Shown one piece after another: positions 17,729 to 25,990 of a stretch of DNA of 64,000 nucleotides. Where the stretch lies: assembly GCA_002478885.1 (NCBI GenBank), contig DLKC01000004.1:35236-99235 (forward strand), written 5' to 3'. Positions within the stretch are counted from its first letter, which is position 1. Every line of letters begins with the position of its first letter. Source of the stretch: Chitinophagaceae bacterium UBA7600 (lineage in GTDB: Bacteria; Bacteroidota; Bacteroidia; Chitinophagales; Chitinophagaceae). A program made the position numbers and the translations under genes. The notes under the pieces were generated by a model that was not told the DNA's origin, ran no database searches, and saw only the letters and a list, made by a program, of their open reading frames with translations.

Positions 17729-20137
17729 ATGAACACAAATTATAATAGCTTTTTATTCGGCGCCGATGAAGACAATGATTTTCTTCCCATAATCCCGATC
17801 AACGAAGCTGATACAGAGCAAGACAAAAATCTTATTGTGCCCGATATTATTTCGCTGCTGCCTTTAAGAAACACTGTTTTATTTCCAGGTGTAGTATTAC
17901 CGATAACTGTGGGTCGCGATAAAAGTATAAAAGCGGTTAATGATGCTTACAAGGGAGACAAACTTATTGGTGTACTGGCTCAGAAAGACCCCAACATCGA
18001 AGAGCCTGAATTGAAAGACCTCTGCACCATAGGCACAATAGCCAAAATTGTGAAACTGATTAAAATGCCCGACGGAGGCACTACCATCATTATCCAGGGA
18101 AAAAAGCGTTTCCAGATGACCGCTTTGCTGGAAGAAGATCCCTATTTTAAAGCACGCATTCAATTACTTCCCGAAGATGTGGAAATTAGCGGTGAAGATT
18201 TCAACGCCTACACGTCAACCATTAAAGAGCTGGCAAGCCAGATAATACAGTTATCGCCCAATCTTCCTACAGAAGCTTCCATTATTTTAAAGAACATTGA
18301 GCACGCATCGTTCCTTATCAATTTTGTGAGCAGCAACCTCAATAGCGAGCTGAAGGAAAAGCAGTTACTACTGGAGATAGACGATGTAAAACTACGGGCA
18401 GAAAAACTGATCGAGCTGTTGCAAAGGGAATTGCAGTTTGCTGAGTTGAAGAATAAGGTAACAACTAAAACCAGAACTGAAATTGACAAGCAACAGCGCG
18501 AATATTTCTTGCAGCAACAACTGAAGAGCATTAAAGACGAACTGGGCGGCGACTCCAACGAGCGAGAGATCGCGCAGATGAAGAAGAAAGCCGAACTAAA
18601 GAAATGGCCGGAGTCTGCAAAAGCCTTGTTTAAGACTGGGGTCGAAAAATTAGAGCGTATGCATCCCAGCACGCCTGATTATTCTGTTGTTTACAACCAC
18701 CTGGATTTTATGCTCGACCTTCCCTGGGAAGAGCATACCACAGATGACTACGATCTTAAACGCGCAAAGTCTGTGCTTGACCATGACCACTACGGCATGA
18801 TGAAGATCAAAGAGCGGATTCTCGAATATCTCGCCGTTCTAAAATTAAAGGGCGACATGAAAAGCCCCATCCTTTGTTTTGTAGGGCCTCCTGGTATCGG
18901 CAAAACTTCGCTTGGTAAGAGCATCGCTCACGCTATCGGCAGAAAATATGTACGCGTAAGCCTGGGCGGATTACATGATGAAAGCGAAATACGCGGCCAC
19001 CGTAAAACATATATAGGTGCAATGCCGGGCAGAATATTGCAAAACATTCGAAAGGTAAAATCTTCGAACCCGGTTATGATACTTGATGAGGTAGATAAGA
19101 TCGGCAACGATTTTCGCGGCGACCCTTCCTCCGCCCTGTTGGAAGTGCTTGACCCGGAACAAAACAACAGCTTTTACGACAACTATCTCGAACTGGAATA
19201 CGACCTGAGTAAAGTGCTGTTTATTGCTACTGCAAACAACATACAAAGCATTCAGCCGGCGTTGCGCGACAGGCTCGAAATAATCGACCTCAGTGGTTAT
19301 GCAATAGAAGAAAAAGTGGAGATAGCCAAACGGCACCTTGTTCCAAAACAAAAAGAGGCGCATGGGCTGGCCAAAATCAATTTCAGGATCAGCGACAAAG
19401 TCCTGGAAAAAGTTATTGAACAATATACGAGAGAAAGCGGCGTACGGGAACTCGACCGGCAACTTGCAAGCATTATGCGGTACCAGGCAAAAGAGTACGC
19501 CATGAAAAACAAAATAAAACCGGCTGTCTCACTACCCGATGTGGAAAAGATATTAGGCACAGCGCGTTACAGCAACGAACTGTACAAAATCGCCAATATG
19601 CCGGGTGTTGCCGTCGGTCTCGCCTGGACCTATGTCGGGGGAGATATATTATTTATCGAAACCATCCTGAGCGAAAGCAAAGGTGAATTAAAACTCACCG
19701 GCAATCTCGGCAACGTAATGAAAGAAAGCGCCAGCACGGCCTTTACTTACCTGCATGCGAATGCAAAAAAATACGGGTTAGATCCGGAATTATTCACAAA
19801 GAAAAGCCCCCATATTCATGTGCCGGAAGGCGCTGTTCCCAAAGATGGTCCGAGTGCCGGGGTAACCATGCTCACCTCTCTTGCATCGGCCTATACAGGC
19901 CGCAGGGTTAAGCCTTACCTTGCGATGACCGGCGAGATCACACTTCGCGGCCAGGTATTGCCTGTTGGAGGTATAAAAGAAAAAGTACTGGCCGCAAAAC
20001 GGGCCGGCCTTAAAGAGATCATCCTTTGCTGGCAGAACGAAAAAGATGTAAAAGAGATCGACAGCATCTTTATCAGGGGGCTGCAGTTCCACTATGTAAA
20101 AACAATGCAGCAGGTTCTCGATATTGCGCTACAATAA
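17729..20137 (+). CDS. lon: ATP-dependent protease Lon (endopeptidase La)
   Basis: Cytoplasmic AAA+ protease that degrades misfolded and regulatory proteins. The start at 17729 is chosen because a good Shine-Dalgarno-like AGGAGA lies 5 bp before it; an in-frame TTG 54 bp upstream lacks one. The 802-residue protein has an N-terminal LON domain (about 45-240, LLPLRNTVLFPG), Walker A GPPGIGKTS (near 386-394), Walker B ILDEVDKIG, and the C-terminal protease domain with catalytic S709 (PKDGPSAGV) and K752 (KEKVLAAKRAG). Length is normal for Lon. It is monocistronic with a strong terminator. Confidence 0.97.
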   Translation: MNTNYNSFLFGADEDNDFLPIIPINEADTEQDKNLIVPDIISLLPLRNTVLFPGVVLPITVGRDKSIKAVNDAYKGDKLIGVLAQKDPNIEEPELKDLCTIGTIAKIVKLIKMPDGGTTIIIQGKKRFQMTALLEEDPYFKARIQLLPEDVEISGEDFNAYTSTIKELASQIIQLSPNLPTEASIILKNIEHASFLINFVSSNLNSELKEKQLLLEIDDVKLRAEKLIELLQRELQFAELKNKVTTKTRTEIDKQQREYFLQQQLKSIKDELGGDSNEREIAQMKKKAELKKWPESAKALFKTGVEKLERMHPSTPDYSVVYNHLDFMLDLPWEEHTTDDYDLKRAKSVLDHDHYGMMKIKERILEYLAVLKLKGDMKSPILCFVGPPGIGKTSLGKSIAHAIGRKYVRVSLGGLHDESEIRGHRKTYIGAMPGRILQNIRKVKSSNPVMILDEVDKIGNDFRGDPSSALLEVLDPEQNNSFYDNYLELEYDLSKVLFIATANNIQSIQPALRDRLEIIDLSGYAIEEKVEIAKRHLVPKQKEAHGLAKINFRISDKVLEKVIEQYTRESGVRELDRQLASIMRYQAKEYAMKNKIKPAVSLPDVEKILGTARYSNELYKIANMPGVAVGLAWTYVGGDILFIETILSESKGELKLTGNLGNVMKESASTAFTYLHANAKKYGLDPELFTKKSPHIHVPEGAVPKDGPSAGVTMLTSLASAYTGRRVKPYLAMTGEITLRGQVLPVGGIKEKVLAAKRAGLKEIILCWQNEKDVKEIDSIFIRGLQFHYVKTMQQVLDIALQ

Positions 20138-20220
20138 ATTTTGCAAACAATCTGAACAATAATTTTTTGCGTTTGTTATAATGCAAGTAAATTTTTCATG
20201 TTGGTTGTTTTAAGGGTTAA

Positions 20221-20251
20221 TAATCCTCCATTTTCATGGAGGATTTTTTTT
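20221..20251 (+). terminator. Intrinsic terminator after lon
   Basis: Stem AATCCTCCA / TGGAGGATT around TTTTCA, followed by an eight-T run. Confidence 0.92.
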
Positions 20252-20304
20252 GATGCCGGCTTCATAACAGCTGGCAACATTGCTTGCGACGCTCCGTTCA
20301 TCAC
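20252..20304 (+). repeat. Dispersed element, copy 10 (degenerate)
   Basis: The T-run of the lon terminator is followed by GATGCCGGC, a spacer, then TTGCTTGCGACGCTCCG, a decayed core. Confidence 0.45.
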
Positions 20305-20399
20305 TTTGATCAAATCCCGGCTTTTTTGTTTATCACAAATCTCTTTTGCTCACAGGCCATAATCCTTAACTTCATTTTTCCCAAACTAAAATTGCATCA

Positions 20400-21920
20400 A
20401 TGAAAAAAGGACTGTTCCATTTTATTACCGCCACGCTTTGTCTCATGTGCGTAACAGGGTTGTTCGCACAAAGCGACTCCGTCACCGTTCTTAAACCTGA
20501 AAAGTTTATAACCAAACACAGTATTAAGATTGACAATAAACAGGTCAATTATACTGCAACGGCGGGCACGCTTATTATCAAAAATGAAAAAGATGAAGCC
20601 ATCGCTTCCATCGGGTACGTTGCTTATACAAAAGATGGGGAAACCGAAGCAATCAAAAGACCAGTAACTTTTGCTTATAACGGCGGTCCTGGTTCTTCGT
20701 CGCTTTGGCTGCACATGGGCATTCTTGGGCCAAGGAGAGTGGCCGTTAATGATCCGTCACTAAACGGTCCGGCCCCCTACAAACTTGAAGACAACAATTT
20801 TTCCATTCTCGATGTAAGCGATATTGTTATGATCGACCCCGTGGGTACCGGTATCAGCCGCGCCGTAGGCAAATCGAAGAATGCTGATTTCTGGGGTGTT
20901 GATCCGGATATAAAATCCCTAAGCCAGTTCATCAAATCATATATCACTGACAATGAAAGATGGAACTCTCCCAAGTACCTGCTGGGGGAGAGCTACGGCA
21001 CCTTCCGTTCGGCAGGTATTGCAGATTACCTGCAGTCGGCGATGGGTATTTCTGTAAACGGTATTGTGTTGGTTTCGTCTGTACTGGACATCCGCACACT
21101 TGCTTTTCAGCCATACGACGATTTATCTTATATGCTTAACCTGCCAACTTATGCTGCCACATCCTGGTACCACAATAAGATCGCCAATAAGCCAGCAGAC
21201 CTTAATGCCTTTCTAAAAGAAGTTCGAACATTTGCATCAACAGATTATGCTGCCGCTTTATTAAAAGGCGATAACCTGCCGGCTGAACAGCGAACTGCTA
21301 TCATTAATAAGCTTAGCGCTTACACAGGTTTAGGCAAAGACTATATCGACAAAGCTAATCTTCGTGTTAATCAACCACAATATGCACAGGAGTTGTTACG
21401 CAACGAAGGCGAAGCGGTTGGCAGGCTCGATTCGCGATACCGCGGCATAAGCCAGGACTTGTTGAGTGAATACGCTTTCTCAGACCCGCAGGACTACACC
21501 ATCAGCCCGGCATTCACCGCAGCCTTTATGAATTATTATACAACAGAACTAAAGGTGAGCAAAGAAAAGCAATACAACATCAGCGCCGATGCATTCCCGG
21601 ATTTTCACTGGGATTGGAAGCATCCGCGTTCTTACGGCTTTTTTGGTGAAGGCTCTTCGCCCAACACCACGCCTGATCTTGTAAATGCGATGTCAACCAA
21701 CCCCAACCTGAAAGTGATAGTGCTGAATGGTCTGTTCGACCTGGCTACCCCATTTTACGGAACAGAATATACTTTCGACCATTTGAATCTCGACAAGAAG
21801 ATAAAAGCTAACATCTCTATGAAGTATTACGAGGCGGGTCATATGATGTATATCAATAACGATGTTGCCGCGAACTTTAAAAAAGATGTAGCAGCATTTA
21901 TCACATCGAACCTTAAATAA
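20400..21920 (+). CDS. Secreted serine carboxypeptidase (peptidase S10)
   Basis: 506 residues with a signal peptide (about 1-21, ending GLFAQ). Peptidase S10 motifs are clear: NGGPGSSSLWLHMG near 97-110, the catalytic Ser in GESYGTFRS, the Asp in NGLFDLATPF and the His in EAGHMMY near the C-terminus. S10 enzymes remove C-terminal residues at acidic pH; bacterial members are mostly periplasmic or secreted and probably scavenge peptides. It is a single gene with its own terminator. Confidence 0.93.
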   Translation: MKKGLFHFITATLCLMCVTGLFAQSDSVTVLKPEKFITKHSIKIDNKQVNYTATAGTLIIKNEKDEAIASIGYVAYTKDGETEAIKRPVTFAYNGGPGSSSLWLHMGILGPRRVAVNDPSLNGPAPYKLEDNNFSILDVSDIVMIDPVGTGISRAVGKSKNADFWGVDPDIKSLSQFIKSYITDNERWNSPKYLLGESYGTFRSAGIADYLQSAMGISVNGIVLVSSVLDIRTLAFQPYDDLSYMLNLPTYAATSWYHNKIANKPADLNAFLKEVRTFASTDYAAALLKGDNLPAEQRTAIINKLSAYTGLGKDYIDKANLRVNQPQYAQELLRNEGEAVGRLDSRYRGISQDLLSEYAFSDPQDYTISPAFTAAFMNYYTTELKVSKEKQYNISADAFPDFHWDWKHPRSYGFFGEGSSPNTTPDLVNAMSTNPNLKVIVLNGLFDLATPFYGTEYTFDHLNLDKKIKANISMKYYEAGHMMYINNDVAANFKKDVAAFITSNLK

Positions 21921-21937
21921 GAGGTCATATTAAACGC

Positions 21938-21969
21938 AAAGCCACATGCCTAACGCGTGTGGCTTTTTT
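21938..21969 (+). terminator. Intrinsic terminator after the S10 peptidase
   Basis: Stem AAAGCCACATGC / GCGTGTGGCTTT with a short loop, followed by a T-run. Confidence 0.9.
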
Positions 21970-22405
21970 AATTGAAGAGGGATGATCCGGGATCGTGCCC
22001 TCGTACTGTTGATGTTCAGCGGCGGGTTGCGAGTAGCCTCCCGAAGCCCCGGATTTGCAACTGACAGTTTATGACTGCTCTTTGGTTTAGATGCTGATGC
22101 CCTAAAAAAATAATATGTAAGTCTTAATTATATCTTCTTAGATTTATAGCGATATACTTTTTGATTCACCGCCCTAACTTATCCAAACACTAATTATTTT
22201 TTTCAATTTAATCAGACCCGTTTATGAAAACAAACATAGACCCTGTAGTTGTTGCCTCCTGCGCTGTTTTCTTTGGCCAGGAAAAGGAACGGCGATAGAG
22301 AACCGGCGCGCAAAGCATTCCTGTACCTGCCTTCACAGGTCTTAATCTGCCGATGAGAACAATTGTTATAATCAAAGATTTTACAACATCCCTCAAATAC
22401 AATTC
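21970..22405. other. Intergenic region with a partial repeat copy
   Basis: About 435 bp. Apart from the partial element at 21981-22006 nothing convincing is seen: no long frame with protein-like composition and no strong promoter box. It should contain the promoter of the DUF4907/GloVer operon. Confidence 0.5.
21981..22006 (+). repeat. Dispersed element, copy 11 (3' half of hairpin-insert form)
   Basis: GATGATCCGGGATCGTGCCC followed by TCGTAC matches the insert's right arm plus the core tail of copy 4. The left half is missing or decayed. Confidence 0.5.
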
Positions 22406-22780
22406 ATGAAAAAGATCAGCCTTATTTTACTGCTGCATATGGTACTGGGCACATTACATGCACAGCAACCTCCAATAATGTTGAACCCGGTAAAAGACCA
22501 AAAAGAAATGAACGGATACAGCATCAGGCTAAAAATGGCGCCCGGCAATACCGTTTTGTTCGATTTACTTAAAGATCAACACCCAGTCTTTAACCATTCC
22601 ATGAACCCTGTAACGATGTTGCCACAAGGTTTTGCCAGCAAGGCAGACGCTTATAAAGTGGCAGAATGGATGATTGGTAAATATGGGGCGCAGGGCCATT
22701 TTCCGCCCATGCTGCCACCAGGTGTGGCAAAGCAACTTAATGTAGCCAACTCGTTTCCCAAACCTTTACCCGTGAATTAA
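22406..22780 (+). CDS. Small secreted protein, DUF4907-like
   Basis: 124 residues with a signal peptide (about 1-20, MKKISLILLLHM... HAQ). The mature part has a beta-rich start (NGYSIRLKMAPGN) and the C-terminal pattern GFASKADAYKVAEWMIGKYG...PPMLPPGVAKQLNV, which matches the DUF4907 domain found in Bacteroidota. No catalytic residues are apparent. The gene lies 11 bp upstream of the GloVer-repeat gene on the same strand, so the two are almost certainly co-transcribed. A periplasmic partner role is possible but untested. Confidence 0.7.
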   Translation: MKKISLILLLHMVLGTLHAQQPPIMLNPVKDQKEMNGYSIRLKMAPGNTVLFDLLKDQHPVFNHSMNPVTMLPQGFASKADAYKVAEWMIGKYGAQGHFPPMLPPGVAKQLNVANSFPKPLPVN

Positions 22781-22791
22781 AAAATCAAATT

Positions 22792-25623
22792 ATGAAACGC
22801 GTAGCGATACTCTTCGTCCTGCTGCTTTTTGTTTTACCGGGTGTGCTTTTTTCCCAGCCGACCCTTTACGGGTTAACACCGTCAGGCGGCCAGGGCACCG
22901 GCACAATTATACAATATGAAAGTGCCACCAATGCGCTTACCTCCACTTTTAACTTTCCTAATAGCCCTTTATCCCCGGTGGGGCTTGTACAGGCAAGCAA
23001 CGGTAAACTGTATGGAATGACCAGTGCAGGTGGCACCAGTGACTCCGGTGTGATTTATTCATTTGATCCGGCCACAAATACCAGGGTGGACCTGGTTAAT
23101 TTTAACAGCAGTACCGGGGGCCAACCGGGAGGCTGTATGTTGCTTGCAAGCAATGGCAAACTTTATGGCATGACCAGCACCGGAGGCAGTAACGGTGCAG
23201 GTACAATTTTCACCTTCAACCCGTCCACCAACAAAGTTCTTAAACTGTTTGACTTTAATGGCACCAATGGGGCTAATCCCATTGGCAACCTGATCCAGGC
23301 AACCAATAAAAAATTATATGGAATGACCACTTATGGCGGCAGCCATAATTTTGGGACAATTTTTTCCTTCGACCTCGTCACCAATACGCAGGTAAAATTA
23401 TTTGATTTTGACTCTACCAATGGCGCGTACCCGTTTGCCAGCCTTGTACAGGCCAGCAATGGAAAACTTTATGGTACCACTTTAGCAGGTGGTATTTATG
23501 GCGATGTCTACTCTGGTGGCTACGGAACAATTTTTTCTTTCGATCCTGTTACCAATACGCACCTGAAGTTGATTGATTTTAACCAGGCAAACGGAGCGAG
23601 TCCCGTATGCACACTTATTCAGGCAAATAATGGGAAACTCTATGGCACAACCTATCTGGGTGGTCTCTCTTATTATTTGGGTGATCCGGGCGCCGGAACA
23701 ATTTTTTCTTTTAGTACTGACAGTAATGTATTTACGACTCTTTTTGATTTTGACCTTAATAATGACAACGGCGCCTTTCCAGGATCAGGCTTTGTTCAAG
23801 CCGGTAATGGAAAACTCTATGGGATGACAAGCGGAGGCGGAGCTGCTGGCTACGGCACCATTTTCTCTTTTGACCCGTCCTCAAATTTGCAAACCAGGTT
23901 ATTATCTTTCAATCTCACCAATGGCGGCACCCCCAATCACAGCCTTATACAGGCGACCAATGGCAAGCTTTATGGCACTGCTTCAGGTGGCACCGATCAA
24001 AGGGGCATACTCTTCTCCTTTGATCCTGCAACAAATGCCCAGGTTGATCTGAATGATTTTAAATCTCAAAATGGTTACGGTCCTGCAGGTGGCCTGGTGC
24101 AGGCAGCTAATGGAAAATATTACGGGGTTACTTCGCATGGTGGCACCGGGGTGTGGGGAACGATCTTTTCCTACGATGCCTCAGCGAATACGCAGGCAAA
24201 CCTCTATAATTTTAACGGGGCCAATGGTAGTAGCCCCTTATCCAGTCTCGTAATGGCCGGCAATGGAAAATTTTATGGGACGACTTTTATGGGCGGCAAC
24301 GGCGATTATGGAACCATCTTTTCTTTTGATCCAACCACCAATGCGCAGGCGAAGCTTTTTGATTTTAATTATGGCGTCAGCGGTGCTTATGCCCATGGCA
24401 GCCTGGTTCAGGCCGGCAACGGAAAACTTTATGGGATGGCCCAGGGTGGGGGCAGCGGAGGATTGGGTACAATTTACTCATTCGACCCCAGTACCAATAC
24501 GTTTGCGAAGCTATTTGATTTTAATGGAACGAATGGTAGTATACCTTATGGCAGCCTCGTTCAGGCTACCAATGGAAAACTTTACGGGATGACTTACCAG
24601 GGTGGCGCCAATAATTTCGGAACGCTGTTTTCTTTTGACCCTGCTACCAATACACAAGTTAAATTAATTGATTTTAACACAGCCCAAGGCACTAATCCAA
24701 CCGGCAGCCTTATCCAGGCCAGTAATGGTAAACTATACGGAATGACTTATGGCGGCGGCAGCGGCAATTATGGCGTTATTTTTTCCTTTGATCCGTCTAC
24801 CAATACACTGGTAAAACTGTTTGATTTTGATAATACCCGGGGCGCCTATCCTTTTGGCAGCCTGGTCCAGGCCAGTAACGGCAAACTATATGGAATGACC
24901 TGGAGCGGCGGCAGCACTGACAGGGGGGTAGTATTTTCGTATGACATCACGGGTTCTTCTTTCCTGAAGTTGCAGAATTTTAATTGGGCCAATGGTGCCA
25001 ATCCTTCATTTGATGCGCATTTTACAGAAAAAGTCTGTGTAAATGCAAATGTGAATGCGTTAACCACTACCAACATTACAGCGTCTGGCGCCACACTTAA
25101 CTGGACTGCGCCAATCGACCCTACGCAATGGCAGGTACAATACAAGCCTACCATCGCCGGTACTGCTTATACCAGTGTTTTGCTTTCAGGAGATAAACGC
25201 TCTCTCTCTATTTCTTCGCTGCTCCCCAACCAGGCTTATACCTGGAGAATAAGGGCTAAGTGCGGTAAAACCTTTACTGCTTATACAGCAACGGCAAAAT
25301 TTACTACCCTGGCTACAGGGTTAAACGCAATAGCTTTCAACAGTATCAATGAAGCGGGTGACCAGGCTATCAGGGTTTACCCTAATCCGGCACGAGGCCA
25401 GTTTACACTATCCATGCATATCGCAGACAACACAAACGCCATAGCAAAAATTCTGTTGGTTGATATGGTGGGCAAAAAAGTGCTTACAGATAATGCAACG
25501 ATGAGTAATGGCGCATTGCAAAAAACAATCAGCACGCCTGCGGCCCTTGCGGGTGGATTGTATATCGTAAGTGTAATTGTCAATCAAAAAACTTATATGA
25601 CGCAAGTGATTATTGAAAAATAA
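22792..25623 (+). CDS. GloVer-repeat secreted protein with FN3 and T9SS type A domain
   Basis: 943 residues with a signal peptide (about 1-22). Fourteen tandem copies (about 24-735) of a 45-50 residue GloVer-type repeat follow, each containing LVQAxNGKLYGMTxxGG, GTIFSFDP and TKLFDFNxxNG. They probably form a multi-bladed beta-propeller or solenoid. A fibronectin type III domain (about 745-835, ASGATLNWTAPID) comes next. The C-terminus (about 855-943; VYPNPARGQFTLSM, LAGGLYIVSVIVNQKTY) is a type A T9SS sorting domain, so it should be secreted or cell-surface attached. The high DNA similarity among repeats suggests recent expansion. Ligand unknown. Confidence 0.92.
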   Translation: MKRVAILFVLLLFVLPGVLFSQPTLYGLTPSGGQGTGTIIQYESATNALTSTFNFPNSPLSPVGLVQASNGKLYGMTSAGGTSDSGVIYSFDPATNTRVDLVNFNSSTGGQPGGCMLLASNGKLYGMTSTGGSNGAGTIFTFNPSTNKVLKLFDFNGTNGANPIGNLIQATNKKLYGMTTYGGSHNFGTIFSFDLVTNTQVKLFDFDSTNGAYPFASLVQASNGKLYGTTLAGGIYGDVYSGGYGTIFSFDPVTNTHLKLIDFNQANGASPVCTLIQANNGKLYGTTYLGGLSYYLGDPGAGTIFSFSTDSNVFTTLFDFDLNNDNGAFPGSGFVQAGNGKLYGMTSGGGAAGYGTIFSFDPSSNLQTRLLSFNLTNGGTPNHSLIQATNGKLYGTASGGTDQRGILFSFDPATNAQVDLNDFKSQNGYGPAGGLVQAANGKYYGVTSHGGTGVWGTIFSYDASANTQANLYNFNGANGSSPLSSLVMAGNGKFYGTTFMGGNGDYGTIFSFDPTTNAQAKLFDFNYGVSGAYAHGSLVQAGNGKLYGMAQGGGSGGLGTIYSFDPSTNTFAKLFDFNGTNGSIPYGSLVQATNGKLYGMTYQGGANNFGTLFSFDPATNTQVKLIDFNTAQGTNPTGSLIQASNGKLYGMTYGGGSGNYGVIFSFDPSTNTLVKLFDFDNTRGAYPFGSLVQASNGKLYGMTWSGGSTDRGVVFSYDITGSSFLKLQNFNWANGANPSFDAHFTEKVCVNANVNALTTTNITASGATLNWTAPIDPTQWQVQYKPTIAGTAYTSVLLSGDKRSLSISSLLPNQAYTWRIRAKCGKTFTAYTATAKFTTLATGLNAIAFNSINEAGDQAIRVYPNPARGQFTLSMHIADNTNAIAKILLVDMVGKKVLTDNATMSNGALQKTISTPAALAGGLYIVSVIVNQKTYMTQVIIEK

Positions 25624-25652
25624 ATCAGTGCTGATGCGTAATGATCACTGCA

Positions 25653-25684
25653 AGCCCGGTTGAACGATCAGCCGGGTTTTTATT
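25653..25684 (+). terminator. Intrinsic terminator after the GloVer-repeat gene
   Basis: Stem AGCCCGG / CCGGGTT around TTGAACGATCAG, followed by TTTTATTTT. Confidence 0.8.
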
Positions 25685-25728
25685 TTAATACAATCACCGG
25701 ACTAACTTCCGGTGAGTGGGGAAAGAAG

Positions 25729-25786
25729 TTTTTTGTACCCAACTGTATCGCATAGATGATACATTGGTTGCGTCGCACTCTTGTAC
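25729..25786 (+). repeat. Dispersed element, copy 12 (short form)
   Basis: TTTTTTGTACCC box, GATGATACATT, then the exact consensus core GTTGCGTCGCACTCTTGTAC at 25767-25786. It faces copy 13. Confidence 0.88.
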
Positions 25787-25859
25787 AGCAGTGCAAAGCG
25801 CGGCAAAACCGGGAAGCGTATTTATTTGTTCCGGAAATGTTCAGCAGCATTACTTCTGC

Positions 25860-25931
25860 ACAAGTGTGCGTTCCCGGATCATTCTTCTCGGGACAGGCGC
25901 AACAGCAGCTCAATATTTATCCGGGAGCCTG
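25860..25931 (-). repeat. Dispersed element, copy 13 (hairpin-insert form)
   Basis: On the minus strand: GGCTCCCGG, a spacer, GTTGCG, an insert with the stem TCCCGAG / CCGGGAA, then CGCACACTTGT. The core is split at the same point as in copy 4. Confidence 0.75.
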
Positions 25932-25939
25932 GTACATAA

Positions 25940-25969
25940 ATAAAATGCCTGCACAATTTTGCAGGCATT
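25940..25969 (-). terminator. Intrinsic terminator of the GH-like gene
   Basis: Perfect stem ATGCCTGCA / TGCAGGCAT. On the minus strand it is followed by TTTTATTTAT. Confidence 0.85.
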
Positions 25970-25990
25970 CAATAAAGATGTAATAAAATT

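Larger units (their letters stand above)
25685..25990. other. Convergent intergenic region with a facing repeat pair
   Basis: About 306 bp between convergent genes. It contains a short-form element on + (25729-25786), a hairpin-insert element on - (25860-25931) and a terminator for the minus-strand gene (25940-25969). No gene. Confidence 0.6.
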
